Assembly: GCF_003385185.1 (NCBI RefSeq)
Contig: NZ_PQHZ01000001.1
Span: forward strand, 1-64,000
Origin: Amycolatopsis palatopharyngis
GTDB lineage: Bacteria > Actinomycetota > Actinomycetes > Mycobacteriales > Pseudonocardiaceae
Direction: 5' to 3'
Length of the DNA stretch: 64,000 bases
Positions within the stretch are counted from its first letter, which is position 1. The number at the start of each line of letters is the position of its first letter. Made by a program: the position numbers and the translations under genes. Under the pieces are notes generated by a model. That model did no database searches. It was not told the origin of the DNA and saw only the letters and a list, made by a program, of their open reading frames with translations. This document shows, in pieces, positions 45,607-55,341 of the stretch.

Positions 45607-46782
45607 ATGACAGTTGCTACGCAGGTGACCGCTGCCGATTTCGACGACATCCGGATCCAGGTCCGCAGCTTCGTCCGGGACCGGGTGATGCCGCGCGAGA
45701 CGGAGATCATGGACCTCGACGCCATTCCGGACGATCTCCGGAACACGGCCGCGGCGATGGGCCTGTTCGGCTACGCCATCCCCCAGGAGTGGGGTGGCCT
45801 CGGGCTCGACCTCACCCAGGATGTCGAGCTGGCGATGGAGCTGGGCTACACATCGCTGTCCCTGCGCTCGATGTTCGGGACCAACAACGGCATCGCCGGG
45901 CAGGTGCTGGTCAACTTCGGCACCGACGAGCAGAAGGCCGAGTGGCTCGAGCGGCTCGCCTCCGGTGATGTCGTGGCCTCGTTCGCCCTCACCGAGTCCG
46001 GCGCGGGATCCGATCCTTCCGGACTGCGGACCAAGGCCGTCCGGGATGGCGAGGACTGGGTCATCAGCGGGGAAAAACGCTTCATCACCAACGCCCCGAT
46101 CGCCGATCTCTTCATCGTCTTCGCGCGCACCGGGCAGGCGGAGCAGAACGGGGCGGGCATCGCCGTGTTCCTCGTTCCGGCGGACTCCCCCGGCGTCGGA
46201 GTCGGCATCAAGGACCGCAAGATGGGACAGGAGGGTGCCTGGACCGCCCCGGTGCACTTCGACGACGTACGGGTGCCCGCCACCGCGCTGGTCGGCGGCG
46301 ACGAGCAGGTGGGTTACCGAGCCGCGATGAGCTCGCTGGCGCGGGGGCGCGTGCACATCGCCGCACTCGCGGTCGGCGCGGCGCAACGGGCTCTGGACGA
46401 GTCCGTGGCCTACGCGGCCGCCGCCACGCAGGGCGGGACCCCCATCGGGGAGTTCCAGCTCGTCCAGGCGATGCTCGCCGACCAGCAGACCGGGGTGATG
46501 GCCGGACGTTCCCTGGTGCGCGACACCGCACGGCAATACCACTCAGGGGAGGACCGCCGGATCGCTCCTTCGGTCGCCAAGCTGTACTGCACGGAGATGG
46601 CAGGTAAGGTCGCCGACCTCGCCGTGCAGATCCATGGCGGCACCGGATACATGCGCGAGGTGCCGGTCGAGCGGATCTACCGTGAGGTGCGGCTGCTCCG
46701 CCTGTACGAGGGCACCAGCGAGATCCAGCGGCTGATCATCGGCAACGGACTGGTCAAGGCGGCACGGAAGGCGGCTCGGTGA
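45607..46782 (+). CDS. Acyl-CoA dehydrogenase (Glu base in YEGTS)
   Basis: A 391-residue acyl-CoA dehydrogenase with ALTESGAGSDPSGL, QIHGGTGYMREVPVERIYREVRL (shown in part) and the catalytic Glu in RLYEGTSEIQRLIIG. The short/medium-chain-type base is intact. It overlaps the downstream CoA-transferase by 4 bp (GTGA), so the two act together. A likely role is desaturation of the CoA ester made by that transferase, for example methylsuccinyl-CoA to mesaconyl-CoA; this substrate is inferred from context. Confidence 0.92.
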   Translation: MTVATQVTAADFDDIRIQVRSFVRDRVMPRETEIMDLDAIPDDLRNTAAAMGLFGYAIPQEWGGLGLDLTQDVELAMELGYTSLSLRSMFGTNNGIAGQVLVNFGTDEQKAEWLERLASGDVVASFALTESGAGSDPSGLRTKAVRDGEDWVISGEKRFITNAPIADLFIVFARTGQAEQNGAGIAVFLVPADSPGVGVGIKDRKMGQEGAWTAPVHFDDVRVPATALVGGDEQVGYRAAMSSLARGRVHIAALAVGAAQRALDESVAYAAAATQGGTPIGEFQLVQAMLADQQTGVMAGRSLVRDTARQYHSGEDRRIAPSVAKLYCTEMAGKVADLAVQIHGGTGYMREVPVERIYREVRLLRLYEGTSEIQRLIIGNGLVKAARKAAR

Positions 46783-47990
46783 ACGCGGGAGCGCAGGCGG
46801 AGGACACCGGCGAACTACCGCTCGAGGGTGTTCTCGTGGTGGCGCTGGAGCAGGCCGTCGCCGCTCCGCTCGCCACCCGTCACCTCGCCGATCTCGGTGC
46901 CCGCGTCATCAAGATCGAGCGCATCGGCGAGGGCGACTTCGCCCGCGACTACGACGGCGCCGTCAACGGCCTCGCCTCGCATTTCGTCTGGCTCAACCGC
47001 TCCAAGGAATCGGTCTGCGTCGACCTCAAGTCGGCGGAGGGACTGGCCCTCGTCCGGTCGCTGCTCGGCAAGGCCGACGTCTTCGTGCAGAACGCCGCCC
47101 CTGGCGCGGCCGGGCGCCTCGGGCTCGACAGCGCGGAGTTACGCGCCGAGCACCCCGGACTGGTCGTCGTGAACATCTCCGGATACGGCAGCCACGGCCC
47201 GATGCGCGACCGCAAGGCCTACGACATGCTGATCCAGGCCGAGACCGGGCTCATCTCCGTCACCGGAACCCCGGAAACGGCCACGAAGACCGGTGTCCCG
47301 AGCGCCGACATCGCCGCCGGGCTCTACGCGTGCAACTCGGTCCTCGGTGCGCTGTTCCGCCGGGAGCGGACCGGACACGGGGCGACCATCGACGTCTCGA
47401 TGTTCGACGCCACAGTGGAATGGCTCGGCCATCCCATGTACATGCGAATGTATGCGGAGCAACAGATTCCGCGAATGGGCCTGAGCCACGCCTCGATCGC
47501 GCCGTACGACGCGTACCCCACCAAGGACGGGCAGATACTCATCGGGGTGCAGAACGATCGGGGTTGGCGCAGGCTCGTCACGGAGGTCTTCGAGCATCCC
47601 GAGCTCGCCGACGATCCACGGTTCCAGACCAACGTGCTGCGCGTCGCGCACCGCGCGGAATGCGACTCGGCGGTGGCCGACCACACCAGCACCTGGTCCA
47701 CAGAGGAACTCGGGCAGCGCCTGGCCGAGGCCGGGATCCCGGCGGCACAGCTCAACGACATGGCCGGCCTGATCGACCATCCCCAGTTGTCGTCGCGCGA
47801 CCGCTGGCGTGAGGTGTCGACCTCGGCTGGGCCGATCAGGGCGGTGCTGCCGCCGATGACGTACCGGGACGTGGAGCTGCGGATGGACGAGGTACCCGCG
47901 CTCGGACAACACACCGGGTCGGTGCTCGCCGAACTCGGCCTGCCCGCCGACGAGGTCGATGAACTGCGGCGCAGGCACGTCGTGCAGTAG
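46779..47990 (+). CDS. Class III CoA-transferase, itaconate/mesaconate-type
   Basis: A 403-residue CaiB/BaiF CoA-transferase. The N-terminal VALEQAVAAPLATRHLADLGARVIKIER (shown in part as VALEQAVAAPLATRHLAD), ASHFVWLNRSKESVCVDLKS and NAAPGAAGRLGLD match the branch that contains itaconate CoA-transferase and succinyl-CoA:mesaconate/citramalate CoA-transferases. The catalytic Asp149 is in KAYDMLIQAETG. It would move CoA from succinyl-CoA or similar onto a C4-C5 dicarboxylate. The GTG start overlaps the ACAD stop. Assignment to the branch is from remembered family sequence, so the exact acid is uncertain. Confidence 0.88.
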   Translation: MNAGAQAEDTGELPLEGVLVVALEQAVAAPLATRHLADLGARVIKIERIGEGDFARDYDGAVNGLASHFVWLNRSKESVCVDLKSAEGLALVRSLLGKADVFVQNAAPGAAGRLGLDSAELRAEHPGLVVVNISGYGSHGPMRDRKAYDMLIQAETGLISVTGTPETATKTGVPSADIAAGLYACNSVLGALFRRERTGHGATIDVSMFDATVEWLGHPMYMRMYAEQQIPRMGLSHASIAPYDAYPTKDGQILIGVQNDRGWRRLVTEVFEHPELADDPRFQTNVLRVAHRAECDSAVADHTSTWSTEELGQRLAEAGIPAAQLNDMAGLIDHPQLSSRDRWREVSTSAGPIRAVLPPMTYRDVELRMDEVPALGQHTGSVLAELGLPADEVDELRRRHVVQ

Positions 47991-47996
47991 CCGGCT

Positions 47997-48046
47997 CGGG
48001 CCCGGCGTCGACGTACTCCATGTACTCCATGTCGACGCCGGGCCCG
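47997..48046. terminator. Strong hairpin between convergent operons
   Basis: A perfect 16-bp inverted repeat, CGGGCCCGGCGTCGAC (47997-48012) and its complement at 48031-48046, flanks an 18-base loop made of two exact copies of GTACTCCAT. It lies in the 66-bp gap between the convergent CoA-transferase (plus) and acyl-CoA dehydrogenase (minus) genes, so it is a likely two-way terminator. No long T-run follows, which is common in actinomycetes. Confidence 0.75.
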
Positions 48047-48056
48047 GGCAGGCAGA

Positions 48057-49247
48057 TCAGCGCAGCGGGTGCTCCTCGAGCAGCCGCCTGCCGATGATCA
48101 TGCGCTGGATGTCGGCGGTGCCCTCGCCGATGAGCAACATCGGCGCTTCCCGGTAGAGCCGTTCGATCTCGTACTCCTTCGAGTACCCGTAGCCACCGTG
48201 GATCCGGAACGAGTCCTCGACGACCTGAGCGCAGTACTCCGACGCGAGGTACTTCGCCATCCCCGCCTCGAGATCGTTGCGCAGTCCGGAGTCCTTGGTA
48301 CGAGCGGCCCGCACCATCATCTGGTGCGCCGCCTCGACCTTGCTGCCCATCTCGGCGATGCGGAACAACACCGCCTGGTGATCGGCGATCCGCTTGCCGA
48401 ACGTCTCCCGTTGCTGGGCGTACCGCACCCCGAGCTCGAACGCCCGCCAGGCGACGCCACAACCGCGGGCTGCGACGTTGACACGACCGACCTCCACCCC
48501 GTCCATCATCTGGTAGAAACCGCGGCCGGGCTCGCCACCGAGCACCTGGTCCGCGCCGATCTCGAAGTCGTCGAAGACCAACTCGGTGGTGTCGACGCCC
48601 TTGTAGCCCATCTTCTCGATCTTGCCCGGCACGGTGAGTCCCGGCCGCACCTCACCGAAGCCCGCCGGTTTCTCCACGAGGAACGTGGTCATGTTCCGAT
48701 ACACCGAGTCGTCCCCGGTCTCGGTCTTGACCAGCGCGGCGACCAAAGTGGAGGAGGCGCCGTTGGTGAGCCACATCTTCTGGCCGTTGATCACATAACC
48801 GTCGCCACGCGGGGTGGCCTTCGTCCTGATCGCCGACACGTCCGAGCCGCAGCCCGGTTCGGACATGGAGAAGGCGCCCCGGATCTCACCGGTCGCCATG
48901 CGCGGCAGGTAATACTCCTTCTGGGCCTCGGTGCCGTGACGCATCAGCATGTACGCCACGATGAAGTGGGTGTTGACGATGCCCGAGACGCTCATCCAGC
49001 CTCGGGCGATCTCCTCGACGACGAGCGCGTAGGTCAGCAGCGACTCGCCGAGCCCGCCGTACTCCTCGGGAATCGTCAGGCCGAACAGCCCGAGTTCGCG
49101 CATTCCTTCGACGATCTCGGTCGGGTACTCGTCCGCGTGCTCGAGTTCCGTCGCCACCGGAATGATCTTCTCGTCGACGAACGCGCGGACGGTCTTGAGG
49201 ATGTCCTGCTGGATCTCGGTCAGTCCTTCGGTCGCACACAGGCTCAT
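48057..49247 (-). CDS. Acyl-CoA dehydrogenase
   Basis: A 396-residue acyl-CoA dehydrogenase with SMSEPGCGSDVSAIRTKA, RIHGGYGYSKEYEIERLYRE and the catalytic Glu in LLIGEGTADIQRMIIG. It is the last gene of the eight-gene minus-strand operon and overlaps the thiolase stop (ATGA). It is related to the dehydrogenase at 52116 in the same operon, so two different desaturations are probably needed on the pathway. Confidence 0.92.
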   Translation of the reverse strand: MSLCATEGLTEIQQDILKTVRAFVDEKIIPVATELEHADEYPTEIVEGMRELGLFGLTIPEEYGGLGESLLTYALVVEEIARGWMSVSGIVNTHFIVAYMLMRHGTEAQKEYYLPRMATGEIRGAFSMSEPGCGSDVSAIRTKATPRGDGYVINGQKMWLTNGASSTLVAALVKTETGDDSVYRNMTTFLVEKPAGFGEVRPGLTVPGKIEKMGYKGVDTTELVFDDFEIGADQVLGGEPGRGFYQMMDGVEVGRVNVAARGCGVAWRAFELGVRYAQQRETFGKRIADHQAVLFRIAEMGSKVEAAHQMMVRAARTKDSGLRNDLEAGMAKYLASEYCAQVVEDSFRIHGGYGYSKEYEIERLYREAPMLLIGEGTADIQRMIIGRRLLEEHPLR

Positions 49248-50455
49248 GCGACACGCTCCCAGACTGCGGCGAGGCCCTGGCCGCCGCCGATGCACATGGT
49301 GGTGAGTCCGTAGCGGCCCTCGCGGCGGGTCAGCTCACGGGCGAGCGTGCCGAGCATCCTGGTGCCGGTTGCGCCGACGGGATGCCCGAGTGAGATGCCG
49401 GAACCGTGCACATTGGTGCGCTCGAGGTCGGCTTCGGTGAACTTCCAGTCGCGCATCACGGCGAGCGCCTGTGCGGCGAACGCCTCGTTGAGCTCGATCA
49501 GGTCCATATCGGCCATCGTGAGGCCCGCCCTGCCCAGCGCCTTCTCCGTGGCGGGGACCGGGCCGATGCCCATGATCTTCGGCGGCACTCCGGCCACCCC
49601 CCAGGACACGAGCCGGGCCAGCGGGCGCAGGCCGGCGCGCTCGGCGTGTTCCGGGGTGGTGACGATGCACAGGGCGGCGGCGTCGTTCTGTCCGCTGGCG
49701 TTGCCCGCCGTCACCGTGGCATCCGGGTCCTGGGAGCCCAGTACCGGCTTGAGCTTGCCCAGTGTCTCCATCGAGGCGTCCGCGCGCGGGTGCTCGTCGG
49801 TGTCGATGACACTGTCGCCGCCCCGGCCGCTCACCGTGGTCGGAATGATCTCCTCGGCGAACACTCCGGACCGCTGGGCCGCGACCGCGCGCTGGTGCGA
49901 GGTCACCGCCAGCCGGTCCTGCTCATCACGAGGAATCGAGTAGGCACGGCGCAGATTCTCCGCGGTCTCGAGCATCCCGCCCGGCACCGGGTGGAGCCTT
50001 CCGCCCGCCGTGCTGCGGGCCCGGACGAGGCCGTCGTGGACCTGCACGCCGGTCCTGGCCCCGCCCCAGCGCATGTCCACGGAGTAGAAGGCCGCGTTGC
50101 TCATGCTCTCGGTACCGCCCGCGACGACGACATCGTTGGCCCCGGTCTGCACGGCCATGACGGCGTTGATCACCGACTGCAGGCCCGAACCACACCGCCG
50201 GTCGAGGTGCTGGCCCCCCACCGTTACAGGCAGGCCCGCGTCCAGCGCCACCACCCTGCCGATGGCGGGAGCCTCGCTGTTGCCGTTGCAGTGACCGAGA
50301 ATCACGTCCTCGATGGAATCCGGGTCGATCCCCGTTCGCTCGATCAGTCCGTTGAGCGCGGTGACGCCGAGTTCGACGGCGGTGACGTTCTTGAACATGC
50401 CGCCGTACCGGCCGACGGGGGTGCGTACGGGTTCGCAGATCACTGCGTCACGCAT
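49244..50455 (-). CDS. Acetyl-CoA acyltransferase (thiolase)
   Basis: A 403-residue thiolase with all catalytic features: nucleophile Cys in LDRRCGSGLQSV, NEAFAAQ, GHPVGATG and CIGGGQG. It overlaps the hydratase-like gene by 8 bp upstream and the acyl-CoA dehydrogenase by 4 bp downstream. It would cleave a 3-oxoacyl-CoA, giving acetyl-CoA or propionyl-CoA plus a shortened acyl-CoA. Confidence 0.93.
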   Translation of the reverse strand: MRDAVICEPVRTPVGRYGGMFKNVTAVELGVTALNGLIERTGIDPDSIEDVILGHCNGNSEAPAIGRVVALDAGLPVTVGGQHLDRRCGSGLQSVINAVMAVQTGANDVVVAGGTESMSNAAFYSVDMRWGGARTGVQVHDGLVRARSTAGGRLHPVPGGMLETAENLRRAYSIPRDEQDRLAVTSHQRAVAAQRSGVFAEEIIPTTVSGRGGDSVIDTDEHPRADASMETLGKLKPVLGSQDPDATVTAGNASGQNDAAALCIVTTPEHAERAGLRPLARLVSWGVAGVPPKIMGIGPVPATEKALGRAGLTMADMDLIELNEAFAAQALAVMRDWKFTEADLERTNVHGSGISLGHPVGATGTRMLGTLARELTRREGRYGLTTMCIGGGQGLAAVWERVA

Positions 50456-51365
50456 GGCTGCTGCCTTTCTCGTTACGGGCGAAGGAGACGTTCATGCTGC
50501 TGCGAGCAGTACCCGCAGCGGGGTCCGCGACGGAACTCTCGAACACTCCGAGTTCGAGGGATTCGTCATCGTTTTCTGCCGTGCGGCGCAGCCGCGCGGG
50601 CTGCCCGCAGAACAAGGGGGCCAGGTTGCGGTGGCTCAGCCGCTCGACCCGGTCCGCCGGACGTTCGAGGCGCACCATCTCGGCGAGCGCGAGGGTCATC
50701 AGCGGGCCGTGCACCACGAGGCCCGGATAGCCCTCGATCGTGGTCGCGTACGGCCAGTCGTAGTGGATCCGGTGCAGGTTCGCGGTGGCCGCGCTGAACC
50801 GCATGAGCAATGTGGGATCGGTGGTGAAGTTCCACGTCCAGTCCCGCACCTGGGCGAGCGGACTACCGGCGGGTGTGAAGCCTGCGGCGGACAACCGGGA
50901 CTCGTCGTGATCGCGCGCCGCGGCGGGCGGCGCCGCTTCCCGGTAGATGATGTCCTGTCGCTCCTCGAGCACGAGCCTGCCGCGGGAGTCGGAGAACGAC
51001 GTCTCGACCACCACGATCACCAGCGAGCCCGAGCGTCCGGTTTTCTCGCTGACCGACGCCACGCACGCCTCGCGGCGAACCACGGCGCCGACCGCGATGG
51101 GCCGGTGCAGATGTGCGGTTCCGCCCGCGAACATGCGCCGAGGCAGGGCCACAGGTGGCAGGAAAGTGCCTCGGCGCGGGTGCCCGTCGCTCCCGGTCTC
51201 GGTGGAGGCAGGCCAGCGCGGCAGGGCGACCCAGTGCCACAACGGTGGCAGGTCGCCGCCGGGTGGCACCGCGGAGATGCCGTCGTCGAAGAGGGCAGAC
51301 AACATCTCCACAGGCCCGGGCTCGACCACCTCTTCGGTGACGAGGGTGTGCGGCTTCCAGATCAT
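50448..51365 (-). CDS. FAS1-like/HTD2-type hydratase, mesaconyl-C4-CoA hydratase-like
   Basis: A 305-residue double-hotdog hydratase. The N-terminal part has PPLWHWVALP and HPRRGTFLPPVALPRRMFAGG, and the C-terminal part has the hydratase motif FSAATANLHRIHYDWPYA with the catalytic His and Asp-like residues. This architecture is that of HTD2/FAS1-like dehydratases, including mesaconyl-C4-CoA hydratase of the 3-hydroxypropionate bicycle. In this operon, next to a 2-methylfumaryl-CoA isomerase and a CitE-like lyase, hydration of mesaconyl-C4-CoA to citramalyl-CoA is the best guess. It starts 5 bp after the SDR stop. Confidence 0.82.
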   Translation of the reverse strand: MIWKPHTLVTEEVVEPGPVEMLSALFDDGISAVPPGGDLPPLWHWVALPRWPASTETGSDGHPRRGTFLPPVALPRRMFAGGTAHLHRPIAVGAVVRREACVASVSEKTGRSGSLVIVVVETSFSDSRGRLVLEERQDIIYREAAPPAAARDHDESRLSAAGFTPAGSPLAQVRDWTWNFTTDPTLLMRFSAATANLHRIHYDWPYATTIEGYPGLVVHGPLMTLALAEMVRLERPADRVERLSHRNLAPLFCGQPARLRRTAENDDESLELGVFESSVADPAAGTARSSMNVSFARNEKGSSHA

Positions 51366-51370
51366 CGGAG

Positions 51371-52111
51371 CTACATGAACCTTCCGCCGGTGACCTCGGC
51401 GACCGTCCCCGTCATGTACGAGGACAACTCCGAGGCGTAGAACAACACCACCGACGCTACTTCCCCCGGCTCCCCCGCCCGCTGCATGGGGATCTCGTTC
51501 ATCTTCTGGTCCCACGCCTTCTGCGGCATGGCCTCGGTCATCGCGGACCGGATGAGTCCGGGTTGGACGGCGTTGACCCGCACACCGTGATGAGCCATCT
51601 CCTTGGCTGCCGCTTTGGTCAGTCCGACGATTCCCGCCTTCGCCGCGGAGTAGTTGGTCTGCCCGACCATGCCGACCTTTCCGGACAGTGAGGAGATGTT
51701 GACGATGGAGCCCGACTTCTGTTCGCGCATGATCGCCGCCGCACACCGGGTGCCGTTCCAGCAGCCTTTGAGATGCACACCGATGACCTGGTCGAACTGC
51801 TCCTCGGTCATCTTCCGCATGGTCGCGTCCCTGGTGATTCCGGCGTTGTTCACCACGACGTCGAGCGATCCGAAGGTGTCCACGGCACTTCGCAGCATCC
51901 GGTCCACGTCGCCGGCATTGACGACGTCGCAGCGCACCGCGGTGGCGACCTCGTCACCGCCGAGTTTTCCGGCGGCGTCGCGCGCGTTGTCCAGGTCGAG
52001 GTCACCGATGACCACGCGGGCCCCCTCGGCGACCGACGCCTCCGCGATCGCGAAGCCGATCCCCTGTGCGCCTCCGGTGATGACCACCGTCTTTCCGTCC
52101 AGCAGTGCCAT
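51371..52111 (-). CDS. SDR-family 3-oxoacyl reductase/dehydrogenase (FabG-like)
   Basis: A 246-residue short-chain dehydrogenase with [24 protein letters not shown], the catalytic Ser in [10 protein letters not shown] and YSAAK, and the FabG-like C-terminus [13 protein letters not shown]. It oxidises or reduces a 3-hydroxyacyl/3-oxoacyl-CoA. It is separated by 4 bp from the upstream acyl-CoA dehydrogenase and by 5 bp from the hydratase-like gene. Confidence 0.92.
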   Translation of the reverse strand: MALLDGKTVVITGGAQGIGFAIAEASVAEGARVVIGDLDLDNARDAAGKLGGDEVATAVRCDVVNAGDVDRMLRSAVDTFGSLDVVVNNAGITRDATMRKMTEEQFDQVIGVHLKGCWNGTRCAAAIMREQKSGSIVNISSLSGKVGMVGQTNYSAAKAGIVGLTKAAAKEMAHHGVRVNAVQPGLIRSAMTEAMPQKAWDQKMNEIPMQRAGEPGEVASVVLFYASELSSYMTGTVAEVTGGRFM

Positions 52112-52115
52112 GTCC

Positions 52116-53279
52116 TCAGATACCTCCGTTGGTCTTGTCCCGGGCGATGAGCTGCGCGGCGATCACGTTCCGCTGGATCTCGTTGGTGCCTTCGCCGAGG
52201 ATCATCAGCGGGGCATCGCGGAAGTACCGTTCCACCTCGAACTCCTTCGAGAAACCGTGGCCACCGTGCACACGCATCGCATCGAGCGCCACCTGCATGG
52301 CCGCCTCCGAGGAGAACAACTTGGCCATACCCGCCTCGAGATCGGCGCGCACACCTTCGTCCACGCGTCGCGCCGCGTCGAGGGTCAGCAGGCGGGATGC
52401 CTTCACCTTCGTCGCCATGTCGGCGAGCAGGTTGCCGACCGACTGGTGCTTCCAGATCGGTTTGCCGAACGACTCCCGTTCCTGGGCGTACCGCAGCGCG
52501 TCGGCGAAGGCGGCCTGGGCCACACCCACCGCCCGCGCGGCCACCTGGATACGCCCGACCTCCAGACCTCGCATCATCTGGGCCCAACCGTCACCGGCGG
52601 CCCCGCCGAGGACGGAGGTGGCGGGCACCCGCATGTCGGTGAAGGCCAACTCGCAGGCCTCGACACCACGGTAGCCGAGCTTGGGGAGGTTCTTCGACAC
52701 CTCCAGCCCGTCCCCCGGTTCGACGAGCAGCACGCTCATCCCCTGGTGTGCGGGTGATGCGTCGCGATCCGTCCTGCACAACAGGGCGATCAGATCAGAG
52801 TGACGCGCGTTCGAGATCCAGGTCTTCGATCCGTTGATCACCAGGTCGTCGCCGTCGGCGACGGTGAACGTGCGCATCGCCTGCAGGTCACTGCCGCCGC
52901 CTGGTTCGGTCAGCGCCATCGTCGCCCGCACCGTGCCCCGCGCCATCGACGGCAGGTAGGTGTCCTGTTGCTCAGGAGTGCCGAAGGTCTTGATCAGATA
53001 CGTGACCACGGAGTGTCCGCCGATGGCGCCGGCGAGGCTCATCCACCCGCGTGCCAGTTCCTCGGTGACCCTGGCGAAGCAGGCGGTGCTCACATCGACA
53101 CCACCGTGCTCGGCGGGCACCAGCAGGCCGAAGAAGCCGAGTTTCTTCATCTCCTCGATGAACTCCTCGGGGTAGGCGTCCACCGCTTCGAACTCCCGTA
53201 CCCGCGGCCGCACGCGCCGGTCCACGAAATCGCTCACCATCGCGACGATCTCGCGTTCGTCCTCGTTGAGTTCGCTCAC
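52116..53279 (-). CDS. Acyl-CoA dehydrogenase
   Basis: A 387-residue acyl-CoA dehydrogenase with [36 protein letters not shown] and the catalytic Glu in [15 protein letters not shown]. The GTG start at 53279 overlaps the lyase stop (GTGA). It lacks the long N-terminal extension of the dedicated methylsuccinyl-CoA dehydrogenase of the ethylmalonyl-CoA pathway, so if it acts on methylsuccinyl-CoA it represents another lineage. Confidence 0.92.
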   Translation of the reverse strand: MSELNEDEREIVAMVSDFVDRRVRPRVREFEAVDAYPEEFIEEMKKLGFFGLLVPAEHGGVDVSTACFARVTEELARGWMSLAGAIGGHSVVTYLIKTFGTPEQQDTYLPSMARGTVRATMALTEPGGGSDLQAMRTFTVADGDDLVINGSKTWISNARHSDLIALLCRTDRDASPAHQGMSVLLVEPGDGLEVSKNLPKLGYRGVEACELAFTDMRVPATSVLGGAAGDGWAQMMRGLEVGRIQVAARAVGVAQAAFADALRYAQERESFGKPIWKHQSVGNLLADMATKVKASRLLTLDAARRVDEGVRADLEAGMAKLFSSEAAMQVALDAMRVHGGHGFSKEFEVERYFRDAPLMILGEGTNEIQRNVIAAQLIARDKTNGGI

Positions 53280-54106
53280 CGGATTGTCACCTCACTTCCA
53301 CTTCTCAGGATTCGTCGCGCCCGCTCCACGACCGGTCGATCGATCATCTGCCCGTTCACGACACTCACACCGTCATCGCCTGCCGATTCGAGAATGCTCG
53401 TCGCCCAGGCGATCTCGGCGTCCTCCGGTCGCATCGCCTCGTCCACAGTGGATACCTGTCGTGGATGGATGCACAACTTTCCGGAGAAGCCGAGTCTTCT
53501 GCCGTGCTCGGCGTCGTCGCGAACCCGTGCCAGGTCGTCCACCGCCGCGGTCACGCCGTCCATCGGTGGTGCGATGCCTGCCGCCGCGGAGGCGAGCACG
53601 AGCGCGCCGCGGGCAGGGGCCATGGCGAGCCGGTCGTCGGGAGACACGCCCAGTTGCGCGGCGAGGTCGAAGCTGCCGAACACCAGCCGCGCCACCCCGT
53701 CGACCGCGGCGATCTCCGGGGCCCGCAGGACACCGTGCGCCGTCTCCACCAGCGCCAGCAGACGAGAGGAGGTCGCGAGCGAGGCCGCGAGGTCCCGTAG
53801 TGCCTCCGGGTGCTCCGCCTTGGGTACCAGCACAACACACTCGTGAGCGGACACGGCGGCGACGTCCTCGGCGTACCAGCGCGTGCCGGCGGCGTTGACC
53901 CGGACAGCACAGGTGTTTCCCTCGGCGAGCCAGCGCGCGACATGGTCGCGGGCCGCCTGCTTCTCGGCGGCGGGCACCGCGTCCTCGAGGTCGAGCACGA
54001 CCAGGTGGGCACCCGACGCCGAGGCCTTGGGGAAACGTTCCGGGCGGTTACCCGGGACGAACAGCGCTGTCCTGGCCAGGTCCAGTTGTTCGGCGAGTCC
54101 GATCAT
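53276..54106 (-). CDS. CitE-like CoA-ester lyase (HpcH/HpaI family)
   Basis: A 276-residue TIM-barrel lyase with the CitE/Mcl hallmarks: RTALFVPGNRPERFPKA, VVLDLEDAVP (metal-binding acidic residues), RLVFGSFDLAAQLG and GFSGKLCIHPRQV. Family members split malyl-CoA, beta-methylmalyl-CoA or citramalyl-CoA. Next to a 2-methylfumaryl-CoA isomerase and a hydratase-like enzyme, cleavage of (S)-citramalyl-CoA to acetyl-CoA and pyruvate is likely. The ATG overlaps the isomerase stop (ATGA) and its stop overlaps the dehydrogenase GTG. Confidence 0.88.
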   Translation of the reverse strand: MIGLAEQLDLARTALFVPGNRPERFPKASASGAHLVVLDLEDAVPAAEKQAARDHVARWLAEGNTCAVRVNAAGTRWYAEDVAAVSAHECVVLVPKAEHPEALRDLAASLATSSRLLALVETAHGVLRAPEIAAVDGVARLVFGSFDLAAQLGVSPDDRLAMAPARGALVLASAAAGIAPPMDGVTAAVDDLARVRDDAEHGRRLGFSGKLCIHPRQVSTVDEAMRPEDAEIAWATSILESAGDDGVSVVNGQMIDRPVVERARRILRSGSEVTIR

Positions 54107-55341
54107 GGGTGTTGCCTCCCCGAGTTCGCCCGCACGACTCCTCCGTCGTGCAGGCGGCCGATCTCGACCTGTGACAGGCCGAGTACCCCGGACAGGACCG
54201 TCTCGGTGTCCGCTCCGAGCGTCGGCGCGGGACTGGGACGGCCGACGGACTCTTCCCACCGCAGCGGGTTCGCCGAAGCCAGCATGGCACCGACTCCGGG
54301 CTGGTCGACTTCGGCGACGACCGAGTCCCCGTCCTCGCGGGCGAGGTGCACGGCGTCGAGCATGCTCCGGTACGGCCCCCACAGGACCCGTGCCCTGTCG
54401 AGCTCCTGACTGACCTCATGCAACGGGCGTCCGGCGAACCAGGGACGAAGGATCGCCGCGATGGTCTCCCTGAGCCGATAGCGGTCCGCCTCGTTGTTCA
54501 GGTCGACGTCCAACGACGTCTCGAGTGCCTCGAACACGCGTGAGGTGCCGGTCACCCGGCACAGTGCGTGCCACTGCCCCTCGGTGAGGGCGACGACCAT
54601 CACCCTGCATCCGTCCGATGTGGAGAAATCGACGCCGAAGCTGCCGTACACGTGATTGCCGTGCCTGGGGCGGGCGGCGCCCGCGAGTTCCGCCTCCGCG
54701 AGCCAGCCAAGGCTGCCCACCGCGGACAACGCGACGTCGGCGAGGGCGAGGTCGATGCGCGATCCCTCCCCGGTGACGTCGCGCCGGTGCACGGCGGCCA
54801 GCACACCGGTCGCCGCGGTCATGCCGGTGAGCAGATCCCATGCGGGCAGGACCTGGTTCACCGGGGCGCCCGCGTTCTCCGGTCCGGTCATGTCGGGTAT
54901 GCCGACACCGGCGTTGACGGTGTAGTCGACGGCCGGGCTGCCGTCGGCGTGGCCCTGCACGTGGACGTGGATCATGTCCGCCCGGCGCGACCTCAGGTCC
55001 TCGTAGTGCAGCCGGGCACGCCCGACCATGTTGTCGAGGAAGATCCCGGACTCCGGGCCGGGGGCCGTCACCAGCTCCGTCAGGAGTTCGCGCCCTGCTG
55101 GAGTCCGGAAGTCGATGGTGACCGAGCGCTTGCCCTTGTTGAGGTTCGCCCAGTACAGGCTCGCCCCCCGGGGATCGACCGGCCAGCGCTGGTAGTCACT
55201 GCCACCGCCGGGCAGGTCGACGCGGATCACCTCGGCGCCGAGTTGCGCCAGGGCCATACCGCCGGACGGTCCTGCCACAAAGGTGGCGCTCTCCACGACG
55301 CGCAGGCCGTCCAGCGGGGTGTCGAACCGGGTATCGCTCAT
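54103..55341 (-). CDS. 2-methylfumaryl-CoA isomerase-like class III CoA-transferase
   Basis: A 412-residue CaiB/BaiF-family protein resembling the Chloroflexus 2-methylfumaryl-CoA isomerase (Mct), which moves CoA within mesaconyl-CoA from C1 to C4. Shared features that I recall are GGGSDYQRWPVDPRGASLYW, ANLNKGKRSVTIDFRTPAGR, DYTVNAGVGIPDMTGPEN, VNQVLPAWDLLTGM and GNHVYGSFGVDF. The candidate catalytic Asp is Asp139 in AVDYTVN. The sequence match is the strongest clue to the pathway of this operon. It overlaps the crotonase and lyase genes by 4 bp each. Confidence 0.85.
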   Translation of the reverse strand: MSDTRFDTPLDGLRVVESATFVAGPSGGMALAQLGAEVIRVDLPGGGSDYQRWPVDPRGASLYWANLNKGKRSVTIDFRTPAGRELLTELVTAPGPESGIFLDNMVGRARLHYEDLRSRRADMIHVHVQGHADGSPAVDYTVNAGVGIPDMTGPENAGAPVNQVLPAWDLLTGMTAATGVLAAVHRRDVTGEGSRIDLALADVALSAVGSLGWLAEAELAGAARPRHGNHVYGSFGVDFSTSDGCRVMVVALTEGQWHALCRVTGTSRVFEALETSLDVDLNNEADRYRLRETIAAILRPWFAGRPLHEVSQELDRARVLWGPYRSMLDAVHLAREDGDSVVAEVDQPGVGAMLASANPLRWEESVGRPSPAPTLGADTETVLSGVLGLSQVEIGRLHDGGVVRANSGRQHP

